Notes: a model not told the origin generated them from the sequence alone. A DNA stretch of 44,101 nt from an uncultured Nonlabens sp. (GCF_947495285.1 NZ_CANLXZ010000030.1:1-44101); one strand, 5' to 3'; counted from the stretch's first letter, positions 26,403-35,903 are shown. Numbers and translations are program-made.

Positions 26403-27518
26403 TTAATTTAAAAGCTCTTCAAGTTTATCTTGTAATTGCTGTCCTCTTAGATTAGTAGCAATAATGACTCCATTTTTATCTAATAAAAAGGTAGAAGGAA
26501 TAGCATTTACATTATATAATTGTGCTATCGGTCCAAAATACTGCAATCTAGAAACGTGGTTCCAGTCCATTTTATCTTTAATAATAGCAGCTTTCCATGC
26601 CTTATGACCACCTTTACGATCTAGTGATACACTTATGATATTAAAGCCTTTTTTATGGTATTTGTTATAAGCTGCCACCACATTAGGGTTTTCACGTCTA
26701 CAGGGTCCACACCAGGATGCCCAGAAATCAATCAAAGTAACTTTTCCTAATACTTCATTAAGTTTAATAACTTTACCTTCTGGATTTACTCCTTCAAAGT
26801 CGGGAGCTTTTGCTCCTATGGCAACAGACTCTTCTTTTCTTAAAAACACATCAATTCTAGTAGCCATCAATGAATTTTGGATACTTGGGTCAAATGTGTT
26901 GTAAAATTTGCGAGCATCTTCAGCATTTATTAATTTACTTTTAAGTAACTCACCTAAAATTATAGGAGCAACGATACTCTTATTATTAGTGGTTATTAAA
27001 TTTGTAGAGTAGGATTTAAAATCTAACTCTGCAGCCATCCATTTATTATTAACGATAGTCATAGATTCTACATCCTGACTTCTCCTAGCTGTAGATCTTT
27101 GTTTATTAAAAGATCTTGCTTTTACGGTATAACTTGCTTGTTTAGATTTAAAATCTTGTAAGGCTTTGTTAGATGCGGTGCCTATAATTTTACTAGCAAA
27201 AAGAGAATCCTTCTTTATGTTTACTTGAATATTCTCATTTTTAATTAAGATAACAATATTTCCTTTACTACCATCTATAGTTAAAAACCTAATTTGTTCT
27301 GTTTCTAAATCTTCTTTTTTCTTAAAGAAGAATTTCTCATTCATAACAATGTTTGTGTCCACAGGAATAGAACTGCCATTTTCATCCAGTGCATTCATGT
27401 AAACACGCATACCGTTTGCTACTCCAGGAGCAGTCCCATTTATTAAGTGAGTTTCTTCTACTTTTTTATTACATTGATTAACGGCCAAAAAGGTAAAAAG
27501 AATAAGAGCATACTTCAT
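26403..27518 (-). CDS. TlpA-like thioredoxin-fold disulfide reductase with DUF4369-like N-terminus
   Basis: A 371-residue exported thiol-disulfide oxidoreductase. After a hydrophobic leader (MKYALILFTFLAVNQCNKK) comes a beta-rich domain resembling DUF4369 (about 25-120: GTAPGVANGMRVYMNALDENG), then a helical spacer and a C-terminal TlpA/AhpC-like thioredoxin fold (235-371) with active site Cys270/Cys273 in WASWCGPCRRE and the cis-Pro loop NAIPSTFLLDKNG. The NQC sequence is a poor lipobox because Gln sits at -1, so lipid attachment is uncertain. Bacteroidota carry many such proteins in the periplasm. Its stop lies 15 bases from that of the convergent rhomboid gene. Confidence 0.9.
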   Translation of the reverse strand: MKYALILFTFLAVNQCNKKVEETHLINGTAPGVANGMRVYMNALDENGSSIPVDTNIVMNEKFFFKKKEDLETEQIRFLTIDGSKGNIVILIKNENIQVNIKKDSLFASKIIGTASNKALQDFKSKQASYTVKARSFNKQRSTARRSQDVESMTIVNNKWMAAELDFKSYSTNLITTNNKSIVAPIILGELLKSKLINAEDARKFYNTFDPSIQNSLMATRIDVFLRKEESVAIGAKAPDFEGVNPEGKVIKLNEVLGKVTLIDFWASWCGPCRRENPNVVAAYNKYHKKGFNIISVSLDRKGGHKAWKAAIIKDKMDWNHVSRLQYFGPIAQLYNVNAIPSTFLLDKNGVIIATNLRGQQLQDKLEELLN

Positions 27519-27617
27519 GAAATAGATTTTAGGCTAAAATAATTGATTAAGGTGTAAAGTTCTGGTTAAAGAAACTAAAAATTAACATCATAATTAATGG
27601 TGGTTATGAAGATAAAG

Positions 27618-27625
27618 TATCTTTG
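27618..27625 (+). promoter_or_regulatory. -7 box before the GAF-like protein gene
   Basis: TATCTTTG fits TAnnTTTG. Its position makes the ATG at 27657 the likely start (leader about 25 bases) and argues against the in-frame ATG codons upstream of or overlapping the predicted transcription start. No -33 element was found. Confidence 0.5.
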
Positions 27626-27656
27626 TAATATGAGAAAAAATTACGACGGTGGATAT

Positions 27657-29999
27657 ATGAATGTAAACTTAACCTTTAAAAAGGTTGTAGAGCAGTATGT
27701 CACTCGTTTAGAGAATGAAGAGAGTAATTTTAAGAAATTATATATCTCATCTGTACTTCAATATGTGGATGAGCATGAAGAACTTATTAACGGTATACTA
27801 GAAGATGAACTAGCTATACATAAGGAGTCTATTAATGTTTTACTCTCTGACCTTTTTCCAGCCGCCCTGACTCTTAATGAGATTAAAGCAGCTACCATAC
27901 CTTTTTCTGATGTTTTATTTAATAAAACAGAGCGACTTAGAAATATTTTAAAAGATGCTGGAGAGGATTTTAAGTTACTCATCATGACAGATAATTCATT
28001 TGATACTTTTAGAATGTCTTGTGGTGTTATACTCAATCAATTATATGGTAAATCTATAGATTTGAGTAGACCTATATTAATAAAAATACCTGATGCAAAT
28101 GGTGTTAACCGTACATATCGCGCTGCCTATAATGCAGATTTTGTAGATATAGAGTTAAACGATGAACGTTATCGATTAACAGAAAAAGATATAAAAAACC
28201 TTCTTAGATCTCCTGATGATGAAGAGCTATGGAAAAAAGGTTTTCCTAAGGGTAGTTATACTTTTAATGGTTTTGGTATCGTTAATTTTACTGACGTTAC
28301 CATGGATGCCGCAATATCTGACTTAAAAACGGTTCTCTTAGATTCTACTAATAGTAAGAAGGACCAGACAGAAAAAATGGAGTCTATTTTTAGAAACATC
28401 TTTAACTTAGAGAATTTACGTGTAGGATTTACTTCATTTGATAATTTTGAAAAAACCTTTGAGTCTGTAGGTTATCACGATTCAGAAAGTTTTTTACTTG
28501 CAGACAGTCATGAAAAACACTGTAATAACGCTCTTTGTGGACATAGTTATAAACTTTTAATAGAAGAATTTGAGCCCTTAGTCATTACAGATGTAGAAGA
28601 TTATGGAGTAAAAATTCAAAATAAATTTTTAACAAATAACCTCCTTAAAAACGATATTAAAAGTGCCATATTTTATCCTATTACAAAATCAAATAAACTA
28701 ATAGGAATACTGGAAATAGTAAGTAAAAAGAAATTTGCTCTAAATAGTTTTAACGTTTTAAAAATAGACAGTATTGCTGGCTATATTAAAGCAGCTTTGA
28801 TACGTACAGAGCAGGAGTATGAAAATAGAGTAAAAGCATTAATACAGACAGAATGTACTTCTATACATTCTAGTGTACAATGGAAATTTGAGAGAGAAGC
28901 ACGTAGAATATTAAAGGCTCGTGCTCGTAATTCTCAAAATGAATCTTTTAACGATATAAAATTTGAAGATGTCCACCCATTATATGGACAGATAGATATA
29001 GTAGGTAGTAGTGACGCTCGCAATGAGGCCATTAAATTTGATTTACTTAATCAACTCGATAAGGTTTATGAGATATTCGCTTCCGCGAAAGCGTGTGAAA
29101 AATTACCTATCTACGATCAAATCTCTTATCGAGTATTAGAATATCGCAAAGAATTAGAAAGCGGTAGCATAGATGCAAATTCTGAAAGAGATATCATCAA
29201 GTTACTTACAGAAGAAATAAACCCTGTAATGGAACACTTCATGCAATTATCTCCTGAAATTGTAAAGTTAGTAAATGACTATCAATTAGAAATAGACAAA
29301 GCTAGTGGCGTTATTTATAAAACTAGAAACGATTATGATAACACAGTACAGGCTATTAATGAGTCTCTATCTTCATGTATAGATAAAAAACAGTTAGAAG
29401 CACAAGAAATATTCCCTCATTTTTTTGAACGTTTTAAAACCGATGGTGTAGAACATAATATTTATGTAGGTAGCAGTGTTGCTGTAGATCAGGAATTTAA
29501 TGTTGTTTATTTATATAACTTGAGATTATGGCAATTACAAACCATGATAGAGATGGAAAACAAATTCTATTCTGTTCAAGAAAATTTACCTACCGTAATA
29601 GAGGCGGCTAGCATGATTTTAGTTTTTGATAATACACTAAGCATTAGATACCGTATTGACGAGAAACGTTTTGATGTAGACGGAGCGTACAATGCTCGCT
29701 ATGAGGTTATTAAGAAGCGTATTGATAAGGCTAATGTAAAAGGAACTAATGACCGTATTACCCAAAAAGGTAAAATAGCAATAGTATATACTAATAAAGA
29801 AACAGAACGTGAGTACATGCGTTATATTAGTTTCTTACAGTACAATAATCTTTTAGGTAAAGAAATAGAACACCTCGAACTAGAAGATGTGCAAGGTGTT
29901 GTAGGGTTAAAAGCGTTAAGAGTAAATGTGCTTTATGATGTTAAAGTAGCAAGTGGGACACTTACTTATGAAGACCTTGTTAAGGAATTGCATTTGTAA
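27657..29999 (+). CDS. GAF-domain-like sensor protein, function unknown
   Basis: A 780-residue soluble protein without signal peptide or membrane segments. A central stretch (about 225-385: MESIFRNIFNLENLRVGFTSF, KSAIFYPITKSNKLIGILEIVSKK, LKIDSIAGYIKAALIR) has the look of a GAF domain, a fold that binds small ligands such as cyclic nucleotides. The rest is mainly helical: an N-terminal ferritin-like helical region with TLNEIKAATIPF, and a long C-terminal half with QINPVMEHF-type helices and a final mixed region. The start was set from the -7 box at 27618-27625. A palindrome copy encodes FASAKAC near residue 475. The gene converges with and overlaps the HD-PycTM gene by 20 bases. I cannot assign a function; a cytoplasmic sensor is a reasonable guess. 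Confidence 0.75.
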   Translation: MNVNLTFKKVVEQYVTRLENEESNFKKLYISSVLQYVDEHEELINGILEDELAIHKESINVLLSDLFPAALTLNEIKAATIPFSDVLFNKTERLRNILKDAGEDFKLLIMTDNSFDTFRMSCGVILNQLYGKSIDLSRPILIKIPDANGVNRTYRAAYNADFVDIELNDERYRLTEKDIKNLLRSPDDEELWKKGFPKGSYTFNGFGIVNFTDVTMDAAISDLKTVLLDSTNSKKDQTEKMESIFRNIFNLENLRVGFTSFDNFEKTFESVGYHDSESFLLADSHEKHCNNALCGHSYKLLIEEFEPLVITDVEDYGVKIQNKFLTNNLLKNDIKSAIFYPITKSNKLIGILEIVSKKKFALNSFNVLKIDSIAGYIKAALIRTEQEYENRVKALIQTECTSIHSSVQWKFEREARRILKARARNSQNESFNDIKFEDVHPLYGQIDIVGSSDARNEAIKFDLLNQLDKVYEIFASAKACEKLPIYDQISYRVLEYRKELESGSIDANSERDIIKLLTEEINPVMEHFMQLSPEIVKLVNDYQLEIDKASGVIYKTRNDYDNTVQAINESLSSCIDKKQLEAQEIFPHFFERFKTDGVEHNIYVGSSVAVDQEFNVVYLYNLRLWQLQTMIEMENKFYSVQENLPTVIEAASMILVFDNTLSIRYRIDEKRFDVDGAYNARYEVIKKRIDKANVKGTNDRITQKGKIAIVYTNKETEREYMRYISFLQYNNLLGKEIEHLELEDVQGVVGLKALRVNVLYDVKVASGTLTYEDLVKELHL
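29078..29093. repeat. Dispersed palindrome copy 6 (inside GAF-like gene)
   Basis: CGCTTCCGCGAAAGCG, one mismatch. Read in frame as GCT TCC GCG AAA GCG, giving ASAKA. Confidence 0.85.
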
Positions 30000-31179
30000 A
30001 CTGTTCAAAATCTGTGGTATAGAATGCGAGGATAAAAGCAATTACACTAGTAATAATACCCACCATAAAGATGGTGTAGGTCCATCTCAATAAAGTGTAT
30101 TTTCTATTTAATACCAGGCCTAGTAGCCATAAATCTTTAAGTAAAGACTGGTAGACCTCTTCTTTATTATCTAGTAGACCCATTATAGCTTTTTCATATC
30201 TTTTAAATGGTACTTTATGAAAATTACCAAAGAAGAGTAGATTTACCTCACGTTTTTGTACCTGCTCATCTGTAAACTCTCCACTCGTTACATTAGGTCG
30301 TGTAGACATGATAGATAGAATAATACTAGCAACAGAAAATAAGATCAATACTAAAGTAGGCCATAATAGATGACGGTTAGAAATCTGATCCAGTTTTGGG
30401 ATTATATTTGCAAGAGCTAGAGATATAATAATGGCATTTACAGATAGCAGTATGTTTGCCTTAGTGTCTGCAATATCACTTAACTTAATGTGATTACGTA
30501 ACGTGGTTCTAAAAAGAGTTTGTATAGCTCTTTCTGGACTCTGATTTTTAAGATCTACTTTTACCTGTTCCTTTTCAATCTTCTTTTTCTTTTTATTTTT
30601 TGCTTTTATAAGATCCAGTAGATTATTGTTTTTTTCAGTATTCCAGTTTTTAATCGCATAAGAGCTGTAATAACGGTGCTGTTCTGTAAAGACCTTTATG
30701 TTTTCTTTGCGCCACTCTTTATTAGTGTACGCTTTACCTCTAAGTTTAAGCTCGCGTTTTAGTAACTCGCTAGTTTCAATATAATAATCCTTAGCAAAGT
30801 GTGATGCGTCTGCATCTCTTATAATTTCTTCTAGAGGACATTGAGGAACACCACTAAATTTGGTCGCTAGAATAAGTCTTTTAACAAGGTCTATAGAGTT
30901 TTGATCTTCATTTTGTTCTTTTAAAAAATTCTCAGCGATGCGGGCACTTTCTTCTTCATGTCCTTGAGCACCTTTAATATATCCAGTATCGTGCAGCCAT
31001 GCGGCAAGAAGAAGTCCTTTTTGCTCTTTAACATTGATTTCAGAATTGTCGATTATTTCCTGTGTACTTTTAACAACTCGCCTCGTATGCGTATAATTAT
31101 GATACACATATTTTTTATCGAGATGATTTTTTAAGAGATTTAATACAAAATCGTCAGTAATTTTTAAAATATCGCTCAT
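29980..31179 (-). CDS. HD phosphohydrolase fused to a Pycsar effector-like (PycTM) membrane domain
   Basis: A 399-residue protein in two halves. Residues 1-190 form an HD-domain phosphohydrolase: His27/His31 in YHNYTHTRRVV, the His63-Asp64 pair in AAWLHDTGY, His74 in GHEEES and Asp122/Asp124 in RDADASHF, all expected metal ligands. A Lys-rich linker (194-208, KNKKKKKIEKEQ) leads to a domain like PycTM/DUF5706 (about 215-399), recognised by TLFRTTLRNHIKLSDIADTKANILLSVN. Three membrane segments lie at about 243-262, 272-292 and 365-387. PycTM proteins are membrane effectors triggered by cCMP or cUMP in Pycsar anti-phage defence. The HD half could degrade a nucleotide signal. No pyrimidylate cyclase is adjacent, so either the signal comes from elsewhere or the protein has a housekeeping role. 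Confidence 0.85.
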   Translation of the reverse strand: MSDILKITDDFVLNLLKNHLDKKYVYHNYTHTRRVVKSTQEIIDNSEINVKEQKGLLLAAWLHDTGYIKGAQGHEEESARIAENFLKEQNEDQNSIDLVKRLILATKFSGVPQCPLEEIIRDADASHFAKDYYIETSELLKRELKLRGKAYTNKEWRKENIKVFTEQHRYYSSYAIKNWNTEKNNNLLDLIKAKNKKKKKIEKEQVKVDLKNQSPERAIQTLFRTTLRNHIKLSDIADTKANILLSVNAIIISLALANIIPKLDQISNRHLLWPTLVLILFSVASIILSIMSTRPNVTSGEFTDEQVQKREVNLLFFGNFHKVPFKRYEKAIMGLLDNKEEVYQSLLKDLWLLGLVLNRKYTLLRWTYTIFMVGIITSVIAFILAFYTTDFEQFTNAIP

Positions 31180-31218
31180 TCTTATTGTTTGGGCTAAAAT
31201 AATATGATTCTCAAACTT

Positions 31219-34200
31219 ATGTCTAAAAATAACATTCTTTTATTATTAATAGCATTATTTATTACTGGTTGTGCCAGTTTTAAGTCTCATTATAAAAGCG
31301 AGATTCAACAGCAGTTCCCTTCTGGGCTAGATATAGAAAAGTCGTTTTATCTTATAGGTGATGTAGGTAAGTCTCCCTTAGGAGGAAAAAGTGATGGTTT
31401 AATTGCATTAGAAAATTACATTAAATCTCAAAATACAGAGAATGATCATCTTATATTCTTAGGAGATAATATCTACCCAGTAGGTATGCCAGAAAAAGAT
31501 ACCGATTTTAGACCTATTGCCGAAAACCATTTAAATGCTCAAATAGAGGTTGCAAAAGTATTTCAAGGTTCTACAGTTTTTATACCAGGTAATCACGACT
31601 GGTTCCATGAAGGACTGGATAATGTAAATCGTGAAAAGGAGTATATAGAAAAAGCACTAAATAATAAGAATATTTGGGAACCTAAAGTAGGTTGTCCTAT
31701 CAATAGTATCGACATGAATAAGAAAATTCAACTTATCATAGTAGACAGCCAGTGGTATCTTGAAAAATGGGATAATCATCCCACTATTAACGATAATTGC
31801 GATCAAATTAAGACTAGAGAGCAATTTTTCTTAGAGATAGAAGGCGAGTTAAAGAAAAATCAAGATAAGACTATTGTTTTTGCATTGCACCATCCATTAT
31901 ATACTAACGGTATACATGGCGGCCAGTATGCAGCAATTAAGCATTTATACCCATCGCAGTCTGCATTACCTGTTCCTATTTTAGGTTCACTAGCTACACA
32001 AATCAGAACAAGTGGCGGTGTTAGTGCTCAAGATAAACAAAATAAGAGGTATCAAGAAATGACTAATAGAATTTCTACTCTAGCGAGAGCATCTGCCGCA
32101 ACCAGAATAATTTTTGCTAGTGGTCATGAACATACATTACAATACATAGAAAATGATGGAATACGACAGATAGTATCTGGTAGTGGAGCAAAGCAAAGTT
32201 ATGCGACCCTAAGCAATGACGGTCTGTTTTCTTACGGTGGTATGGGATTTACTCGACTAGATGTTATGAAAGATGGGAGCAGCTGGGTGCGATACTATGG
32301 TTTTGAGAATGGAAAAGAAAAATTACTGTTTACTTATGAGGCTATTAAAAAACCGATAGAATTTGATTTAAAGAAATTGCCAGAGGATTATCCCGCTTTC
32401 GCGAAAGCGAGTATATACAATCAAGAAAGAGTAGAAAAAAGCGCCATGTTTGAATCTGTCTGGGGTAATAAATACAGAGACCTCTATGGGACTAAAATTA
32501 ATGCAAAGGTAGCAATTCTAGACACCTTAAAAGGAGGACTGGTAGTAGAAAGAGCCGGTGGAGGACATCAAACTCGCTCATTGAGACTCGTTGCAAAAGA
32601 TGGAAAAGAATACAATTTAAGAGCACTTAAGAAAAGTGCCGTGCAATTTTTACAGACTACAGTTTTTAAAGAAAACAGCGTGGCACAATCTTTTGAAGAC
32701 ACGGCGGCCGAAGATCTTCTCTTTGACTTCTATACAGCAGCACACCCATATGCAGCATTAACACTACCTAAATTAAGTGATGCGATAGGTGTGTATCATA
32801 CAAATCCAGAAATTTATTTTGTGCCTAAACAAGTGGCTTTAGGAAATTATAATAATAATTATGGTGATGAACTTTACATGCTCGTAGAAAGACCAGAGGA
32901 GAATCAAAAAGACATCGCTAGTTTTGGTCACCCTGATGATATAGAAAGTACTGCAGATGTTTTTGAAAAAATAAGAGAAGACGAGAAATTTAAAATAGAT
33001 CAAGCAGCATTTGTAAGAGCACGTATGTTTGATATGTTACTAGGAGACTGGGACAGACACCAGGATCAATGGAGATGGGCGCAATTTAAGAAGGATGGTA
33101 AAAGTACTTTTAAACCTATTCCTAGAGATAGGGATCAGGTTTTTTCTAATTTTGATGGTGCTTTATTTGCCACTCTAAGAACTATGGTAGGTTTAACTAA
33201 ACAGTTTGCCACTTATGATGAAGAGCTAGATAATGTAAAATGGTTCAATAGTGCAGCATCTTACCTAGACCGCAGTCTAGCACAAGAAGCAAATAGAGAT
33301 ATGTGGATAGAACAAGCACAATATATTCAAGATAATTTAAGTGATGAGGTTATAGAAGCAGCATTCAAAGAATTACCTGCCGAAATTTATCCAGATAAAT
33401 CCACTAAGAAGATTATCAATAACATGAAAATACGTCGCGGTAATATCGTAAAAATTGCTGAACGTTATTATAATTATCTATCAGATCTCGCTATCGTAAC
33501 AGGAACAGATAAGGATGATTATGTAGTTGTAGATAGAGTAGAAGATGGTAAGACTAGAGTAACTATTTATAGAAATAAAGATGGCAAAAAAGCTGATGTT
33601 GTTGTAGATCGCCTATTCCTAGCATGTGATACTAAAGAAATTTGGGTATATGCCCTAGATGATGATGACATCATAGAAGCCGTAGGAAATGGTAAGGACC
33701 GTATAAAGGTTAGAATTATAGGTGGACAAAATAATGATATTTACAACCTAGAAAATGGAAAGTCTATTTCTATTTATGATCATAAAACTAAAAAGAACAC
33801 CTTTACAGATAAAGGTGGTGCTAGAGTTAGATTATCTGACAGCTATAAAAGAAACTTGTATGATCCACGCAAGAGTATTTTAAAGTCTAATGTTCTCTCA
33901 CCAGCTATAGGTTTTAATCCAGATGATGGTTTTAAAATAGGTATTCAAAATACATTTACAGTAAATGGATTTAATCGCAACCCTAATACTAGAGTACATC
34001 AAATAAAAGCAGGTTATTACTTTGCTACACAGGGTTTTGATATTAACTATAATGGAGTGTTTGCTGGCGTATTTAACCATATCAATCTTACTGTTAAAGC
34101 AAGGTTCTCTAATCCTACCTTTGCAGAAAATTTCTTTGGTTTTGGAAATGAAACCGTAAATCTAGACGACGATCTGGACTTTGATTTTAATCGTGTGCGG

Positions 34201-34935
34201 TTGAGTGAGATTTCTGGTGGAGTAGGTGTAAGCTATAAAGGTGAATATGGTTCTAATATTAAAGGTGGAATAGAAATACAGAGTTTTGAAATAGAAGAAG
34301 ACGAAGGTAGATTTTTAGAAACAGAATTTGCTAGTCCAGAAGAAGATCCCGAGTTTTTTGAACGTAAATGGTTCTTAGAATTAAATGGAGGTTATAATTA
34401 TGAGAGTTACGATAATACTTTAAACCCTACACGAGGGATGATTTTTGATATAGCAGCTGGAATAAATGCAGACAAGGATGATTTAGGAAATACCTTTGGT
34501 TTTATTAAACCTAAACTAGGTTTTTATAACGCTTTAAATCGCAGCCGTAATCTTGTTCTTAAAACACTTACACAAGCCACTTTTAATATAGGTAACCAGT
34601 ATCAGTTTTACCAAAGTGCCCAGCTAGGACAGAACACTGGTCTTAGAGGTTACCGTACTCAACGATTTTCTGGAGAGAGTGCTCTCGCTGGTAATGCAGA
34701 TGTAAGGTACAGTTTTAATGAGTTTAAGACAGGTTTTGTACCGTTACAGATAGGAATATTCGGTGGTGCTGGAGTAGGTCGTGTGTGGCAAGATGGCCAG
34801 AGTAGTGATAAATGGCATAATGATTACGGTGGTGGTTTCTGGGTAAATAGTTCTAACGCAATAGGAGCTACATTCAATTTGTTTACCGGAGAAGATGGTT
34901 TGAGATTTAGTTTTCAAGTTGGATTCAGTTTCTAA
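31219..34935 (+). CDS. Lipoprotein with metallophosphoesterase, kinase-like middle and Omp85-type barrel
   Basis: A 1238-residue outer-membrane protein. The ATG at 31219 starts a lipoprotein signal (MSKNNILLLLIALFITGC, Cys18). Residues 35-370 are a calcineurin-like metallophosphoesterase with GDVG, GDNIYP (82-87), GNHDW (124-128), HHPLY and GHEH (302-305). The middle (about 410-760) has YNLRALKKSA (465-474), LLGDWDRHQD (607-616) and PIPRDRDQVF (633-642), an order that recalls CotH/FAM20-type kinases, though this link is my inference. The C-terminal part (about 890-1238) is a beta-barrel of BamA/surface-antigen type: GLRGYRTQRFSGESALAGNADVRY and a terminal Phe (FQVGFSF). PAFAKAS at 392-398 comes from a palindrome copy. 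Divergent from the HD-PycTM gene with 39 bases between starts; a good terminator follows. Confidence 0.88.
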   Translation: MSKNNILLLLIALFITGCASFKSHYKSEIQQQFPSGLDIEKSFYLIGDVGKSPLGGKSDGLIALENYIKSQNTENDHLIFLGDNIYPVGMPEKDTDFRPIAENHLNAQIEVAKVFQGSTVFIPGNHDWFHEGLDNVNREKEYIEKALNNKNIWEPKVGCPINSIDMNKKIQLIIVDSQWYLEKWDNHPTINDNCDQIKTREQFFLEIEGELKKNQDKTIVFALHHPLYTNGIHGGQYAAIKHLYPSQSALPVPILGSLATQIRTSGGVSAQDKQNKRYQEMTNRISTLARASAATRIIFASGHEHTLQYIENDGIRQIVSGSGAKQSYATLSNDGLFSYGGMGFTRLDVMKDGSSWVRYYGFENGKEKLLFTYEAIKKPIEFDLKKLPEDYPAFAKASIYNQERVEKSAMFESVWGNKYRDLYGTKINAKVAILDTLKGGLVVERAGGGHQTRSLRLVAKDGKEYNLRALKKSAVQFLQTTVFKENSVAQSFEDTAAEDLLFDFYTAAHPYAALTLPKLSDAIGVYHTNPEIYFVPKQVALGNYNNNYGDELYMLVERPEENQKDIASFGHPDDIESTADVFEKIREDEKFKIDQAAFVRARMFDMLLGDWDRHQDQWRWAQFKKDGKSTFKPIPRDRDQVFSNFDGALFATLRTMVGLTKQFATYDEELDNVKWFNSAASYLDRSLAQEANRDMWIEQAQYIQDNLSDEVIEAAFKELPAEIYPDKSTKKIINNMKIRRGNIVKIAERYYNYLSDLAIVTGTDKDDYVVVDRVEDGKTRVTIYRNKDGKKADVVVDRLFLACDTKEIWVYALDDDDIIEAVGNGKDRIKVRIIGGQNNDIYNLENGKSISIYDHKTKKNTFTDKGGARVRLSDSYKRNLYDPRKSILKSNVLSPAIGFNPDDGFKIGIQNTFTVNGFNRNPNTRVHQIKAGYYFATQGFDINYNGVFAGVFNHINLTVKARFSNPTFAENFFGFGNETVNLDDDLDFDFNRVRLSEISGGVGVSYKGEYGSNIKGGIEIQSFEIEEDEGRFLETEFASPEEDPEFFERKWFLELNGGYNYESYDNTLNPTRGMIFDIAAGINADKDDLGNTFGFIKPKLGFYNALNRSRNLVLKTLTQATFNIGNQYQFYQSAQLGQNTGLRGYRTQRFSGESALAGNADVRYSFNEFKTGFVPLQIGIFGGAGVGRVWQDGQSSDKWHNDYGGGFWVNSSNAIGATFNLFTGEDGLRFSFQVGFSF
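32394..32409. repeat. Dispersed palindrome copy 7 (inside phosphoesterase-barrel gene)
   Basis: Perfect CGCTTTCGCGAAAGCG, read as GCT TTC GCG AAA GCG, giving AFAKA between the phosphoesterase domain and the middle domain. Confidence 0.9.
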
Positions 34936-34960
34936 AGTCAGAATTTTAAAAATGATTTAT

Positions 34961-34997
34961 AAGCCTTCTCGGTAATTATCGAGAAGGCTTTATTTTT
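34961..34997 (+). terminator. Rho-independent terminator
   Basis: An 11-bp perfect stem, aagccttctcg (34961-34971) with cgagaaggctt (34980-34990), loop of eight, then tattttt. It closes the phosphoesterase-barrel gene. Confidence 0.9.
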
Positions 34998-35002
34998 ACC
35001 AT

Positions 35003-35179
35003 ATGAATAAAAAAGGATCGATTTATATGATTGCTCTAGGTAGTATCATAGTATTATTAGGTGTTATAATGTACCTTACAAAAATAGTAGGGGCAAAAGG
35101 TATGATAATAATAGGCTTTTTTACAGAACTAGTAGGCGTGTACTATTATTGGCAAAATAAAAAAACAGAAAAAAAGTAA
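35003..35179 (+). CDS. Small membrane protein (58 residues)
   Basis: An ATG-to-TAA frame of 58 codons. After MNKKGSIY come two hydrophobic segments, about 8-26 (MIALGSIIVLLGVIMYLT) and 30-50 (GAKGMIIIGFFTELVGVYYYW), and a basic QNKKTEKK tail. This gives a two-helix hairpin with both ends predicted in the cytoplasm. The composition is convincingly membrane-protein-like and the frame uses the local codon style. It starts just after the terminator of the preceding gene, so it needs its own promoter or read-through; no TAnnTTTG box is visible in the short space. Function unknown. Confidence 0.7.
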   Translation: MNKKGSIYMIALGSIIVLLGVIMYLTKIVGAKGMIIIGFFTELVGVYYYWQNKKTEKK

Positions 35180-35706
35180 CTTATAGATCAGTTGCAATGG
35201 AGTTTTCTCTACAGGAAAATCTAGTTGTTTAAATTACTCAGTGAGTTAGTTATTTCCTTAAATTAAACTTTTTAAAGAAAGGATATGAAATAAATTGAAG
35301 ATTAAGGTACATTAAACTGTATCAAATAACTACTTAATGATCCCTGTAGGTAATGGCTATTAAGCAAATATATAACAGCTAGATGGTTTTATATTTAAAA
35401 GATGTGGTCCTTTAAAAGGTCGTAAAAATTCAGTTTATATACATATAATCATGTGAAAAGTGCAATAGCAAACACATTTTTCACAAAATCATACTTCATT
35501 TACAAAACGTATTGCGTGTTTCTTTTGAGATGAGTAAAAGTATATAAAGTATTCCAATAGGTAAATGTTTAAGTATATTACAAAGTACAGCCTGCTATTG
35601 TATATAGAAAGTATGCACTTTAATGAAAAGCAGTCAGAAATATTCATGTAGACCTATTTTGCAGTTAGGGGAAAAGAGGAAACTGAACTAGAAAGAAGTT
35701 ATGATT

Positions 35707-35856
35707 TAAAAAAAGAAAAAGGTAGTAATAGCAAATCACCATAAAGTGAAAAGAGCTTATATAAAGTGGTTTAATGACTATTCTATTAAATCTTTAACTC
35801 CTTTACTGGAAGACTCCATGAGTACCTTTACTAAAATATTAACAGATATTGAGTAG
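35707..35856 (+). pseudogene. Possible decayed coding remnant
   Basis: About 48 codons are open between a TAA (ending about 35708) and a TAG (35854-35856) without a start codon near the front. The translation (VVIANHHKVKRAYIKWFND, then a run ending STFTKILTDIE) reads like real protein sequence rather than random A/T-rich translation. No family recognised. It may be the tail of a lost gene, perhaps a transposase or other accessory protein, but that is a guess. Confidence 0.3.
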
Positions 35857-35871
35857 CAATGGGTTGATATT

Positions 35872-35903
35872 AAAAAAAAACTGCATATCATTAAATTATG
35901 CAG
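35872..35903 (-). terminator. Rho-independent terminator on the minus strand
   Basis: Read on the minus strand: stem ctgcata/tatgcag (arms at 35903-35897 and 35887-35881), loop of nine, followed by nine T (35880-35872). It lies about 210 bases beyond the stop of the helix-hairpin-helix gene and probably ends the minus-strand run that begins far upstream. Confidence 0.75.
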
